Part shown: positions 50,011 through 62,039 of the stretch, piece by piece
Numbering within the stretch: the first letter of the stretch is position 1
Layout of the letters: every line of letters starts with the position of its first letter
Assembly (NCBI RefSeq): GCF_029227915.1
Contig: NC_079886.1
Location: 2,356,001 to 2,420,000, forward strand
Source: Hydractinia symbiolongicarpus
Taxonomy: Eukaryota; Cnidaria; Hydrozoa; Anthoathecata; Hydractiniidae
Length of the DNA stretch: 64,000 nt
Reading direction: 5' to 3'
Program-made: the position numbers and the translations under genes
Notes under the pieces: generated by a model
Database searches by the model: none
Told to the model about the DNA's origin: nothing
Seen by the model: only the letters and a program-made list of their open reading frames with translations

Positions 50011-53000
50011 GGATTTACAGGAAAACGCGGGTTTTCCTTTGCCGGCGATTAAACTTCTTTTATTCAGCGTCTCATCAAAAATGAAACCATTTTTCAGAAC
50101 TACAAGTCTCATGCGTTTTAGTGGTGAAAAAATAATTTAAAAAATAATTCGGGAAATCAGTTTACTCCCTGGGTACTTTTTTGTATACTTTTGACTATAC
50201 GGGCTGAGTACAGGATTTACGGGAAATCGCGGGTTTTCGTTTGCCGGCGATTAAACTTCTTTAACTTAGCGTTTCATCAAAAATGAAAACATTTTTGAAA
50301 ACTACAAGTCTCAGGCGTTTTAGTGGTGAAAAAATAATTTAAAAAATCGTTCGGGAAATGAGTTTACTCCCTGGGTACTCTTTTTATATACATTCGACTA
50401 TACGGGCGAAGCCCGGGATTTACAGGAAATCGCGGGTTTTCGTTTGCCGGCGATTAAACTTCTTTTATTCAGCTTCTCATCAAAAATGAAAACATTTTGG
50501 AAAACTACAAGTCTCATGCGTTTTAGTGGTGAAAAAATAATTTAAAAAATCATTCGGGAAATCAGTTTATTCCCTAGTTCCTTTTTTGTGTACTTTTGAC
50601 TATACGGGCCGAGTACGGGATTTACGGGAAATCGCGGGTTTTCGTTTGCCGGCGATTAAACTTCTTTTATTCAGCGTCTTATCAAAAATGAAAACAATTT
50701 TGAAAACTACAAGTCTCATTCGTTTTAGTGTTGAAAAAATAATTTAAAAAATCGTTCGGGAAATGAATTTACTTCCTGGGTACTTTCTTTGTAAACATTC
50801 GACTATATGGGGCCAAGCCCGGGATTTACAGGAAATCGCGGGTTTTCGTTTGCCGGCGATTAAACTTCTTTTATTCAGCGTCTAATCAAAAATGAAAACA
50901 TTTTTGAAAACTACAAATCTCGTGCGTTTTAGTGGTGAAAAAATAATTTAAAAAATCGTTCGGGAAATGAGTTTACTCCTTGAGTACTTTCTTTGTATAC
51001 TTTTGACTATACGGGCCAAGCCCGGGATTTACAGGAAATCGCGGGTTTTCGTTTGCCGGCGATTAAACTTCTTTTATTCAGCTTCTCATCAAAAATGAAA
51101 ACATTTTGGAAAACTACAAGTCTCATGCGTTTTAGTGGTGAAAAAATAATTTAAAAAATCATTCGGGAAATGAATTTACTCCCTGGGTACTTTCTTTGTA
51201 AACATTCGACTATATGGGGCCAAGCCCGGGATTTACAGGAAATCGCGGGTTTTCGTTTGCCGGCGATTAAACTTCTTTTATTCAGCGTCTAATCAAAAAT
51301 GAAAACATTTTTGAAAACTACAAATCTCGTGCGTTTTAGTGGTGAAAAAATAATTTAAAAAATCGTTCGGGAAATGAGTTTACTCCTTGAGTACTTTCTT
51401 TGTATACTTTTGACTACACGGGTCGAGTACTGGATTTATGGGAAATCGAGGGTTTTCGTTTGCCGGCGATTAAACTTCTTTTATTCAGCGTCTAATCAAA
51501 AATGAAAACATTTTTGAAAACTACAGGTCTTATGCGTTTTAGTGGTGAAAAAATAATTTAAAAATCATTCGGGAAATCAGTTTACTCCCTGGGTACTTTC
51601 TTTGTATACTTTTGACTACACGGGCCGAGTCCGGGATTTACGGGAAATCGCTAGTTTTCGTTTGCCGGCGATTAAACTTCTTTTATTTAGCGTCTCATCA
51701 AAAATGAAAACATTTTTGAAAACTACTAGTCTCGTGCGTTTTAGTGGTGAAAAAATAATTTAAAAAATCGTTCGGGAAATGAGTTTACTCCTTGAGTACT
51801 TTCTTTGTATACTTTTGACTATATGGGGCCAAGACCGGGATTTACAGGAAATCGCGGGTTTTCGTTTGCCGGCGATTAAACTTCTTTTATTCAGCGTCTT
51901 ATCAAAAATGAAAACAATTTTGAAAACTACAAGTCTCATTCGTTTTAGTGTTGAAAAAATAATTGAAAAAATCGTTCGGGAAATGAATTTACTCCCTGGG
52001 TACTTTCTTTGTAAACATTTGACTATATGGGGCCAAGCCCGGGATTTACAGGAAATCGCGGGTTTTCGTTTGCCGGCGATTAAACTTCTTTTATTCAGCG
52101 TCTAATCAAAAATGAAAACATTTTTGAAAATTACAAGTCTTATGCGTTTTAGTGGTGAAAAAATAATTTAAAAAATCGTTCGGGAAATGAGTTTACTCCT
52201 TGAGTACTTTCTTTGTATAATTTTGACTACACGGCTCGAGTACCGGATTTATGGGAAATTGCGGGTTTTCGTTTGCCGGCGATTAAACTTCTTTTATTCA
52301 GCGTCTAATCAAAAATAAAAACATTTTTGAAAACTACAGGTCTTATGCGTTTTAGTGGTGAAAAAATAATTTAAAAAATCATTCGGGAAATCAGTTTACT
52401 CCCTGGGTACTTTCTTTGTATACTTTTGACTATACGGGCCGAGTCCGGGATTTACGGGAAATCGCTAGTTTTCGTTTGCCGGCGATTAAACTTCTTTTAT
52501 TTAGCGTCTCATCAAAAATGAAAACATTTTTGAAAACTACAAGTCTCGTGCGTTTTAGTGGTGAAAAAATAATTTAAAAAATCGTTCGGAAAATGAGTTT
52601 ACTCCTTGAGTACTTTCTTTGTATACTTTTGACTATACGGGTCGAGTACCGGATTTACGGGAAATCGCGGGTTTTCGTTTGCCGGCGATTAAACTTCTTT
52701 TATTCAGCGTCTTATCAAAAATGAAAACAATTTTGAAAACTACAAGTCTCATGCGTTTTAGTAGTGAAAAAATAATTTAAAAAATCGTTCTGAAAATCAG
52801 TTTACACACAGGGTACTTTCTTTGTATACATTCAACTATATGGGGCCAAGACCGGGATTTACAGGAAATCGCGGGTTTTCGTTTGCCGGCGATTAAACTT
52901 CTTTTATTCAGCGTCTCATCAAAAATGAAAACATTTTTGAAAACTACAAGTCTTATGCGTTGTAGTGGTGAAAAAATAATTTAAAAAATCATTCGGGAAA

Positions 53001-53240
53001 TCAGTTTACTCCCTGGTTACTTTTTTTGTATACTTTTGACTATACGGGCCGAGTACGGGATTTATGGGAAATCGCGGGTTTTCGTTTGCCGGCGATTAAA
53101 TTCCTTTTATTCAGCGTCTCATCAAAAATGAAAACATTTTTGAAAACTACAATTCTCATGCGTTTTAGTGGTGAAAAAATAATTTAAAAAATCGTTCTGA
53201 AAATCAGTTCACTCACAGGGTACTTTCTTTGTATACATTC

Positions 53241-53440
53241 AACTATACGGGCAGAACCAGGGACTTACGGGAAAAGCGGGTTTTCGGTTGTCGGCGATTA
53301 AACTGCTTTCATTCGGCGTCTCATCAAAAATGAAAACATTTTTAAAAACTACAAGTCTCATGCGTTTTAGTGGTGAAAAAATAATTTAATAAACCGTTCG
53401 GGAAATGAGTTTACTCCTTGAGTACTTTGAGTAATTTACT
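53241..53440 (+). repeat. Strongly diverged monomer followed by a 25-bp expanded monomer
   Basis: From 53250 the monomer reads CGGGCAGAACCAGGGACTTAC, then GGGAAAAGCGGG, TCGGTTGTCGGCG, CTGCTTTCATTCGGCG. It has more private changes than any other unit I saw. It is followed by TAATAAACCGTTCGGG and, at 53415-53439, a 25-bp insertion after GAGTTTAC that duplicates the local TTTACTCC...GAGTAC sequence (TCCTTGAGTACTTTGAGTAA then TTTAC). The expanded monomer recurs at 58926; the diverged one does not. Confidence 0.8.
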
Positions 53441-54065
53441 CCCTGGGTACTTTCTTTGTATACTTTTGACTATACGGGCCGAGCCCGGGATTTACGGGAA
53501 ATCGCGGGTTTTCGTTTGCCGGCGATTAAACTTCTTTTATTTAGCGTCTCATCAAAAATGAAAACATTTTTGAAAACTACAAGTCTCATGCGTTTTAGTG
53601 GTGAAAAAATAATTTAAAAAATCGTTCTGAAAATCAGTTTACTCACAGGGTACTTTCTTTGTATACATTCGACTATATGGGGCCAAGCCCGGGATTTACA
53701 GGAAATCGCGGGTTTTCGTTTGCCGGCGATTAAACTTCTTTTATTCAGCGTCTAATCAAAAATGAAAACATTTTTGAAAACTACAAGTCTCGTGCGTTTT
53801 AGTGGTGAAAAAATAATTTAAAAAATCGTTCGGGAAATGAGTTTACTCCTTAAGTACTTTCTTTGTATACTTTTGACTACACGGCTCGAGTACCGGATTT
53901 ATGGGAAATCGCGGGTTTTCGTTTGCCGGCGATTAAACTTCTTTTATTCAGCGTCTAATCAAAAATGAAAACATTTTTGAAAACTACAGGTCTTATGCGT
54001 TTTAGTGGTGAAAAAATAATTTAAAAAATCATTCGGGAAATCAGTTTACTCCCTGGGTACTTTCT

Positions 54066-56096
54066 TTGTATACTTTTGACTATACGGGCCGAGTCCGGGA
54101 TTTACGGGAAATCGCTAGTTTTCGTTTGCCGGCGATTAAACTTCTTTTATTCAGCGTCTTATCAAAAATGAAAACAATTTTGAAAACTACAAGTCTCATG
54201 CGTTTTAGTGGTGAAAAAATAATTAAAAAAATCGTTCTGAAAATCAGTTTACTCACAGGGTACTTTCTTTGTATACATTCGACTATATGAGGCCAAGACC
54301 GGGATTTACAGGAAATCGTGGGTTTTCGTTTGCCGGCGATTAAACTTCTTTTATTCAGCGTCTCATCAAAAATGAAAACATTTTTGAAAACTACAAGTCT
54401 TATGCGTTTTAGTGGTGAAAAAATAATTTAAAAAATCATTCGGGAAATCAGTTTACTCCCTGGGTACTTTTTTGTATACTTTTGACTATACGGGCCGAGT
54501 ACGGGATTTACGGGAAATCGCGGGTTTTCGTTTGCCGGCGATTAAACTTCTTTTATTCAGCGTCTCATCAAAAATGAAAATAATTTTGAAAACTACAAGT
54601 CTCATGCGTTTTAGTGGTGAAAAAGTAATTTAAAAAATCGTTCGGGAAATGAATTTACTCGCAGGGTACTTTCTTTGTATACTTTTGACTATACGGGCCG
54701 AGTCCGGGATTTACGGGAAATCGCGGGTTTTCGTTTGCCGGCGATTAAACTTCTTTTATTTAGCGTCTCATCAAAAATGAAAACATTTTTGAAAACTACA
54801 AGTCTCATGCGTTTTAGTGGTGAAAAAATAATTTAAAAAATCGTTCTGAAAATCAGTTTACTCACAGGGTACTTTCTTTGTATACATTCGACTATATGGG
54901 GCCAAGCCCGGGATTTACAGGAAATTGCGGGTTTTCGTTTGCCGGCGATTAAACTTCTTTTATTCAGCGTCTCATCAAAAATGAAAACATTTTTGAAAAC
55001 AACAAGTCTTATGCGTTTTAGTGGTGAAAAAATAATTTAAAAAATCATTCGGGAAATCAGTTTACTCCCTGGTTACTTTTTTTGTATACTTTTGACTATA
55101 CGTGCCGAGTACGGGATTTACAGGAAATCGCGCGTTTTCGTTTGCCGGCGATTAAACTTCTTTTATTCAGCGTCTCATCAAAAATGAAAATAATTTTGAA
55201 AACTACAAGTCTCATGCGTTTTAGTGGTGAAAAAATAATTTAAAAAATCGTTTTGAAAATCAGTTTACTCACAGGGTACTTTCTTTGTATACATTCGACT
55301 ATAGGGGCCAAGCCTGGGATTTACAGGAAATGGCGGGTTTTCGTTTGCCGGCGATTAAACTTTTTTTATTCAGCGTCTTATCAAAAATGAAAACATTTTT
55401 GAGCACTACAAGTCTCATGCGTTTTAGTGGTGAAAAAATAATTTAAAAAATCATTCGAGAAATCAGTTTACTCCCTGGGTACTTTTTTTGTATACTTTTG
55501 ACTATACGGGCCGAATACGGGATTTCCGGGAAATCGCGGGTTTTCGTTTGCCGGCGATTAAACTTCTTTTATTCAGCGTCTCATCAAAAATGAAAATAAT
55601 TTTGAAAACTACAAGTCTCATGCGTTTTAGTGGTGAAAAAATAATTTAAAAAATCATTCGGGAAATCAGTTTACTCCCTGGGTACTTTTTTTGGGTACTT
55701 TTGACTATACGGGCCGAGTACGGGATTTACGGGAAATCGCGGGTTTTCGTTTGCCGGCAATTAAACTTCTTTTATTCAGCGTCTCATCAAAAATGAAAAC
55801 ATTTTTGAAAACTACAAGTCTCATGCGTTTGAGTGGTGAAAAAATAATTTAAAAAATCGTTCGGGAAATGAGTTTACTCCCTGGGTACTTTCTTTGTATA
55901 CTTTTGACTATACGGGCCGAGTACGGGATTTACGGGAAATAGCGGGTTTTCGTTTGCCGGCCATTAAACTTCTTTTATTCAGCGTCTCATCAAAAATGAA
56001 AATATTTTTCAAAACTACAAGTCTCATGCGTTTTAGTGGTGAAAAAATAATTTAAAAAATCATTCGGGAAATGAATTTACTCCCTGGGTACTTTTT
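54066..56096 (+). repeat. 10-monomer higher-order repeat, copy 1 (2031 bp)
   Basis: The monomer series from the GTATAC at 54066 recurs at 56097 and 58129. Shared rare markers include TATATGAGGCCAAGACC, ACAACAAGTCTTATG, CTATACGTGCCGAG, GGAAATGGCGGG, CATTCGAGAAATC, GATTTCCGGGAAATC, TTTTTTGGGTACTTTTG, AAATAGCGGG and GGCCATTAAAC. Copy 1 begins with the CGCTAGTTTTCG form and has GAGCACTAC where copy 2 has GAGAACTAC. Confidence 0.88.
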
Positions 56097-58128
56097 TTGT
56101 ATACTTTTGACTATACGGGCCGAGTCCAGGATTTACGGGAAATCGCGGGTTTTTGTTTGCCGGCGATTAAACTTCTTTTATTCAGCGTCTTATCAAAAAT
56201 GAAAACAATTTTGAAAACTACAAGTCTCATGCGTTTTAGTGGTGAAAAAATAATTAAAAAAATCGTTCTGAAAATCAGTTTACTCACAGGGTACTTTCTT
56301 TGTATACATTCGACTATATGAGGCCAAGACCGGGATTTACAGGAAATCGCGGGTTTTCGTTTGCCGGCGATTAAACTTCTTTTATTCAGCGTCTCATCAA
56401 AAATGAAAACATTTTTGAAAACTACAAGTCTTATGCGTTTTAGTGGTGAAAAAATAATTTAAAAAATCATTCGGGAAATCAGTTTACTCCCTGGGTACTT
56501 TTTTTGTATACTTTTGACTATACGGGCCGAGTACGGGATTTACGGGAAATCGCGGGTTTTCGTTTGCCGGCGATTAAACTTCTTTTATTCAGCGTCTCAT
56601 CAAAAATGAAAATAATTTTGAAAACTACAAGTCTCATGCGTTTTAGTGGTGAAAAAGTAATTTAAAAAATCGTTCGGGAAATGAATTTACTCGCAGGGTA
56701 CTTTCTTTGTATACTTTTGACTATACGGGCCGAGTCCGGGATTTACGGGAAATCGCGGGTTTTCGTTTGCCGGCGATTAAACTTCTTTTATTTAGCGTCT
56801 CATCAAAAATGAAAACATTTTTGAAAACTACAAGTCTCATGCGTTTTAGTGGTGAAAAAATAATTTAAAAAATCGTTCTGAAAATCAGTTTACTCACAGG
56901 GTACTTTCTTTGTATACATTCGACTATATGGGGCCAAGCCCGGGATTTACAGGAAATTGCGGGTTTTCGTTTGCCGGCGATTAAACTTCTTTTATTCAGC
57001 GTCTCATCAAAAATGAAAACATTTTTGAAAACAACAAGTCTTATGCGTTTTAGTGGTGAAAAAATAATTTAAAAAATCATTCGGGAAATCAGTTTACTCC
57101 CTGGTTACTTTTTTTGTATACTTTTGACTATACGTGCCGAGTACGGGATTTACAGGAAATCGCGCGTTTTCGTTTGCCGGCGATTAAACTTCTTTTATTC
57201 AGCGTCTCATCAAAAATGAAAATAATTTTGAAAACTACAAGTCTCATGCGTTTTAGTGGTGAAAAAATAATTTAAAAAATCGTTTTGAAAATCAGTTTAC
57301 TCACAGGGTACTTTCTTTGTATACATTCGACTATAGGGGCCAAGCCTGGGATTTACAGGAAATGGCGGGTTTTCGTTTGCCGGCGATTAAACTTCTTTTA
57401 TTCAGCGTCTTATCAAAAATGAAAACATTTTTGAGAACTACAAGTCTCATGCGTTTTAGTGGTGAAAAAATAATTTAAAAAATCATTCGAGAAATCAGTT
57501 TACTCCCTGGGTACTTTTTTTGTATACTTTTGACTATACGGGCCGAATACGGGATTTCCGGGAAATCGCGGGTTTTCGTTTGCCGGCGATTAAACTTCTT
57601 TTATTCAGCGTCTCATCAAAAATGAAAATAATTTTGAAAACTACAAGTCTCATGCGTTTTAGTGGTGAAAAAATAATTTAAAAAATCATTCGGGAAATCA
57701 GTTTACTCCCTGGGTACTTTTTTTGGGTACTTTTGACTATACGGGCCGAGTACGGGATTTACGGGAAATCGCGGGTTTTCGTTTGCCGGCAATTAAACTT
57801 CTTTTATTCAGCGTCTCATCAAAAATGAAAACATTTTTGAAAACTACAAGTCTCATGCGTTTGAGTGGTGAAAAAATAATTTAAAAAATCGTTCGGGAAA
57901 TGAGTTTACTCCCTGGGTACTTTCTTTGTATACTTTTGACTATACGGGCCGAGTACGGGATTTACGGGAAATAGCGGGTTTTCGTTTGCCGGCCATTAAA
58001 CTTCTTTTATTCAGCGTCTCATCAAAAATGAAAATATTTTTCAAAACTACAAGTCTCATGCGTTTTAGTGGTGAAAAAATAATTTAAAAAATCATTCGGG
58101 AAATGAATTTACTCCCTGGGTACTTTTT
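56097..58128 (+). repeat. 10-monomer higher-order repeat, copy 2 (2032 bp)
   Basis: This copy is nearly identical to copy 1 and carries the full set of its markers at +2031. It begins with GTCCAGGATTTACGGG and GGGTTTTTGTTTG. Confidence 0.88.
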
Positions 58129-60420
58129 TTGTATACTTTTGACTATACGGGCCGAGTCCAGGATATACGGGAAATCGCGGGTTTTTGTTTGCCGGCGATT
58201 AAACTTCTTTTATTCAGCGTCTTATCAAAAATGAAAACAATTTTGAAAACTACAAGTCTCATGCGTTTTAGTGGTGAAAAAATAATTAAAAAAATCGTTC
58301 TGAAAATCAGTTTACTCACAGGGTACTTTCTTTGTATACATTCGACTATATGAGGCCAAGACCGGGATTTACAGGAAATCGCGGGTTTTCGTTTGCCGGC
58401 GATTAAACTTCTTTTATTCAGCGTCTCATCAAAAATGAAAACATTTTTGAAAACTACAAGTCTTATGCGTTTTAGTGGTGAAAAAATAATTTAAAAAATC
58501 ATTCGGGAAATCAGTTTACTCCCTGGGTACTTTTTTTGTATACTTTTGACTATACGGGCCGAGTACGGGATTTACGGGAAATCGCGGGTTTTCGTTTGCC
58601 GGCGATTAAACTTCTTTTATTCAGCGTCTCATCAAAAATGAAAATAATTTTGAAAACTACAAGTCTCATGCGTTTTAGTGGTGAAAAAGTAATTTAAAAA
58701 ATCGTTCGGGAAATGAATTTACTCGCAGGGTACTTTCTTTGTATACTTTTGACTATACGGGCCGAGTCCGGGATTTACGGGAAATCGCGGGTTTTCGTTT
58801 GCCGGCGATTAAACTTCTTTTATTTAGCGTCTCATCAAAAATGAAAACATTTTTGAAAACTACAAGTCTCATGCGTTTTAGTGGTGAAAAAATAATTTAA
58901 AAAACCGTTCGGGAAATGAGTTTACTCCTTGAGTACTTTGAGTAATTTACTCCCTGGGTACTTTCTTTGTATACTTTTGACTATACGGGCCGAGTCCGGG
59001 ATTTACGGGAAATCGCGGGTTTTCGTTTGCCGGCGATTAAACTTCTTTTATTTAGCGTCTCATCAAAAATGAAAACATTTTTGAAAACTACAAGTCTCAT
59101 GCGTTTTAGTGGTGAAAAAATAATTTAAAAAATCGTTCTGAAAATCAGTTTACTCACAGGGTACTTTCTTTGTATACATTCGACTATATGGGGCCAAGCC
59201 CGGGATTTACAGGAAATTGCGGGTTTTCGTTTGCCGGCGATTAAACTTCTTTTATTCAGCGTCTCATCAAAAATGAAAACATTTTTGAAAACAACAAGTC
59301 TTATGCGTTTTAGTGGTGAAAAAATAATTTAAAAAATCATTCGGGAAATCAGTTTACTCCCTGGTTACTTTTTTTGTATACTTTTGACTATACGGGCCGA
59401 GTACGGGATTTACGGGAAATCGCGCGTTTTCGTTTGCCGGCGATTAAACTTCTTTTATTCAGCGTCTCATCAAAAATGAAAATAATTTTGAAAACTATAA
59501 GTCTCATGCGTTTTAGTGGTGAAAAAATAATTTAAAAAATCGTTTTGAAAATCAGTTTACACACAGGGTACTTTCTTTGTATACATTCGACTATAGGGGC
59601 CAAGCCTGGGATTTACAGGAAATGGCGGGTTTTCGTTTGCCGGCGATTAAACTTTTTTTATTCAGCGTCTTATCAAAAATGAAAACATTTTTGAGAACTA
59701 CAAGTCTCATGCGTTTTAGTGGTGAAAAAATAATTTAAAAAATCATTCGAGAAATCAGTTTACTCCCTGGGTACTTTTTTTGTATACTTTTGACTATACG
59801 GGCCGAATACGGGATTTCCGGGAAATCGCGGGTTTTCGTTTGTCGGCGATTAAACTTCTTTTATTCAGCGTCTAATCAAAAATGAAAATAATTTTGAAAA
59901 CTACAAGTCTCATGCGTTTTAGTGGTGAAAAAATAATTTAAAAAATCATTCGGGAAATCAGTTTACTCCCTGGGTACTTTTTTTGGGTACTTTTGACTAT
60001 ACGGGCCGAGTACGGGATTTACGGGAAATCGCGGGTTTTCGTTTGCCGGCAATTAAACTTCTTTTATTCAGCGTCTCATCAAAAATGAAAACATTTTTGA
60101 AAACTACAAGTCTCATGCGTTTTAGTGGTGAAAAAATAATTTAAAAAATCGTTCGGGAAATGAGTTTACTCCCTGGGTACTTTCTTTGTATACTTTTGAC
60201 TATACGGGCCGAGTACAGGATTTACGGGAAATAGCGCGTTTTCGTTTGCCGGCCATTAAACTTCTTTTATTCAGCGTCTCATCAAAAATGAAAATATTTT
60301 TCAAAACTACAAGTCTCATGCGTTTTAGTGGTGAAAAAATAATTTAAAAAATCATTCGGGAAATGAATTTACTCCCTGGGTACTTTTTTTGTATACTTTT
60401 GACTATACGGGCCGAGTCCA
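58129..60420 (+). repeat. 10-monomer higher-order repeat, copy 3, enlarged by one 228-bp unit
   Basis: The offset to copy 2 is 2032 up to about 58905 and 2260 after about 59131. The 228-bp difference is one monomer plus the 25-bp expansion at 58926-58950, the same expanded monomer found at 53415. Several markers have partly reverted or changed: the CTATACGTGCC form is CTATACGGGCC here, and there is TTTACACACAGGG and GTTTGTCGGCG. The copy passes into other monomers near 60420. Confidence 0.85.
58926..58950 (+). repeat. 25-bp internal expansion of a monomer
   Basis: It is the same 25-bp insertion as at 53415-53439, placed between GAGTTTAC and TCCCTGGGTAC. The inserted sequence repeats the flanking TTTACTCC and GAGTAC words, so slippage or a short unequal exchange can explain it. 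Confidence 0.8.
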
Positions 60421-62039
60421 GGATTTACGGGAAATCGCGGGTTTTAGTTGGCCGGCGATTAAACTTCTTTAATTTAGCGTTTCATCAAAAATGAAAACAT
60501 TTTTGAAGACTACAAGTCTCATGCGTTTTAGTGGTGAAAAAATAATTTAAAAAATCATTCGGGAAATGAATTTACTCCCTGGGTACTTTCTTTGTATACT
60601 TTTGACTATACGGGCCGAGTCCGGGATTTACGGGAAATCGCGGGTTTTCGTTTGCCGCCGATTAAACTTCTTTTATTTAGCGTCTCATCAAAAATGAAAA
60701 CATTTTTGAAAACTACAAGTCTCATGCGTTTTAGTGGTGAAAAAATAATTTAAAAAATCGTTCGGGAAATGAGTTTACTCCCTGGGTACTTTCTTTGTAT
60801 ACTTTTGACTATACGGGCCGAGTACGGGATTTACAGGAAATCGCGGGTTTTCGTTTGCCGGCGATTAAACTTCTTTTATTCAGCGTCTCATCAAAAATGA
60901 AAACATTTTTGAAAACTACAAGTCTCATGCGGTTTAGTGGTGAAAAAATAATTTAAAAAATCATTCGGGAAATGAATTTACTGCCTGGGTACTTCTTTTG
61001 TATACTTTTGACTATACGGGCCGAGTACGGGATTTACAGGAAATCGCGGGTTCTCGTTTGCCGGTGATTAAACTTCTTTTATTCAGCGTCTCATCAAAAA
61101 TGAAATTAATTTTGAAAACTACAAGTCTCATGCGTTTTAGTGGTGAAAAAATAATTTAAAAAATCGTTCGGGAAATGAACTTACTCGCAGGGTACTTTCT
61201 TTGTATACTTTTGACTATACGGGCCGAGTCCGGGATTTACGGGAAATCGCGGGTTTTCGTTTGCCGGCGATTAAACTTCTTTAATTTAGCGTCTCATCAA
61301 AAATGAAATTAATTTTGAAAACTACAAGTCTCATGCGTTTTAGTGGTGAAAAAATAATTTAAAAAATCATTCGGGAAATGAATTTACTCCCTGGGTACTT
61401 TCTTTGCATACTTTTGATTATACCGGCCGAGTCCGGGATTTACGGGAAATCGCGGGTTTTCGTTTGCCGCCGATTAAACTTCTTTTATTTAGCGTCTCAT
61501 CAAAAATGAAAACATTTTTGAAAACTACAAGTCTCATGCGTTTTAGTGGTGAAAAAATAATTTAAAAAATCGTTCGGGAAATGAATTTACTCGCAGGGTA
61601 CTTTCTTTGTATACTTTTGACTATACGGGCCGAGTACGGGATTTACGGGAAATAGCGGGTTTTCGTTTGCCGGCGATTAAACTTCTTTTATTCAGCGTCT
61701 CATCAAAAATGAAAATATTTTTGAAAACTACAAGTCTCATGCGTTTTAGTGGTGAAAAAATAATTTAAAAAATCGTTCGGGAAATGAGTTTACTCCCTGG
61801 GTACTTTCTTTGTATACTTTTGACTATACGGGCCGAGTACGGGATTTACGGGAAATCGCGGGTTTTCGTTTGCCGGCCATTAAACTTCTTTTATTCAGCG
61901 TCTCATCAAAAATAAAAACATTTTTGAAAACTACAAGTCTCATGCGTTTTAGTGGTGAAAAAATAATTTAAAAAATCATTCGGGAAATGAATTTACTCCC
62001 TGGGTACTTTCTTTGTATACTTTTGACTACACGGGCCGA

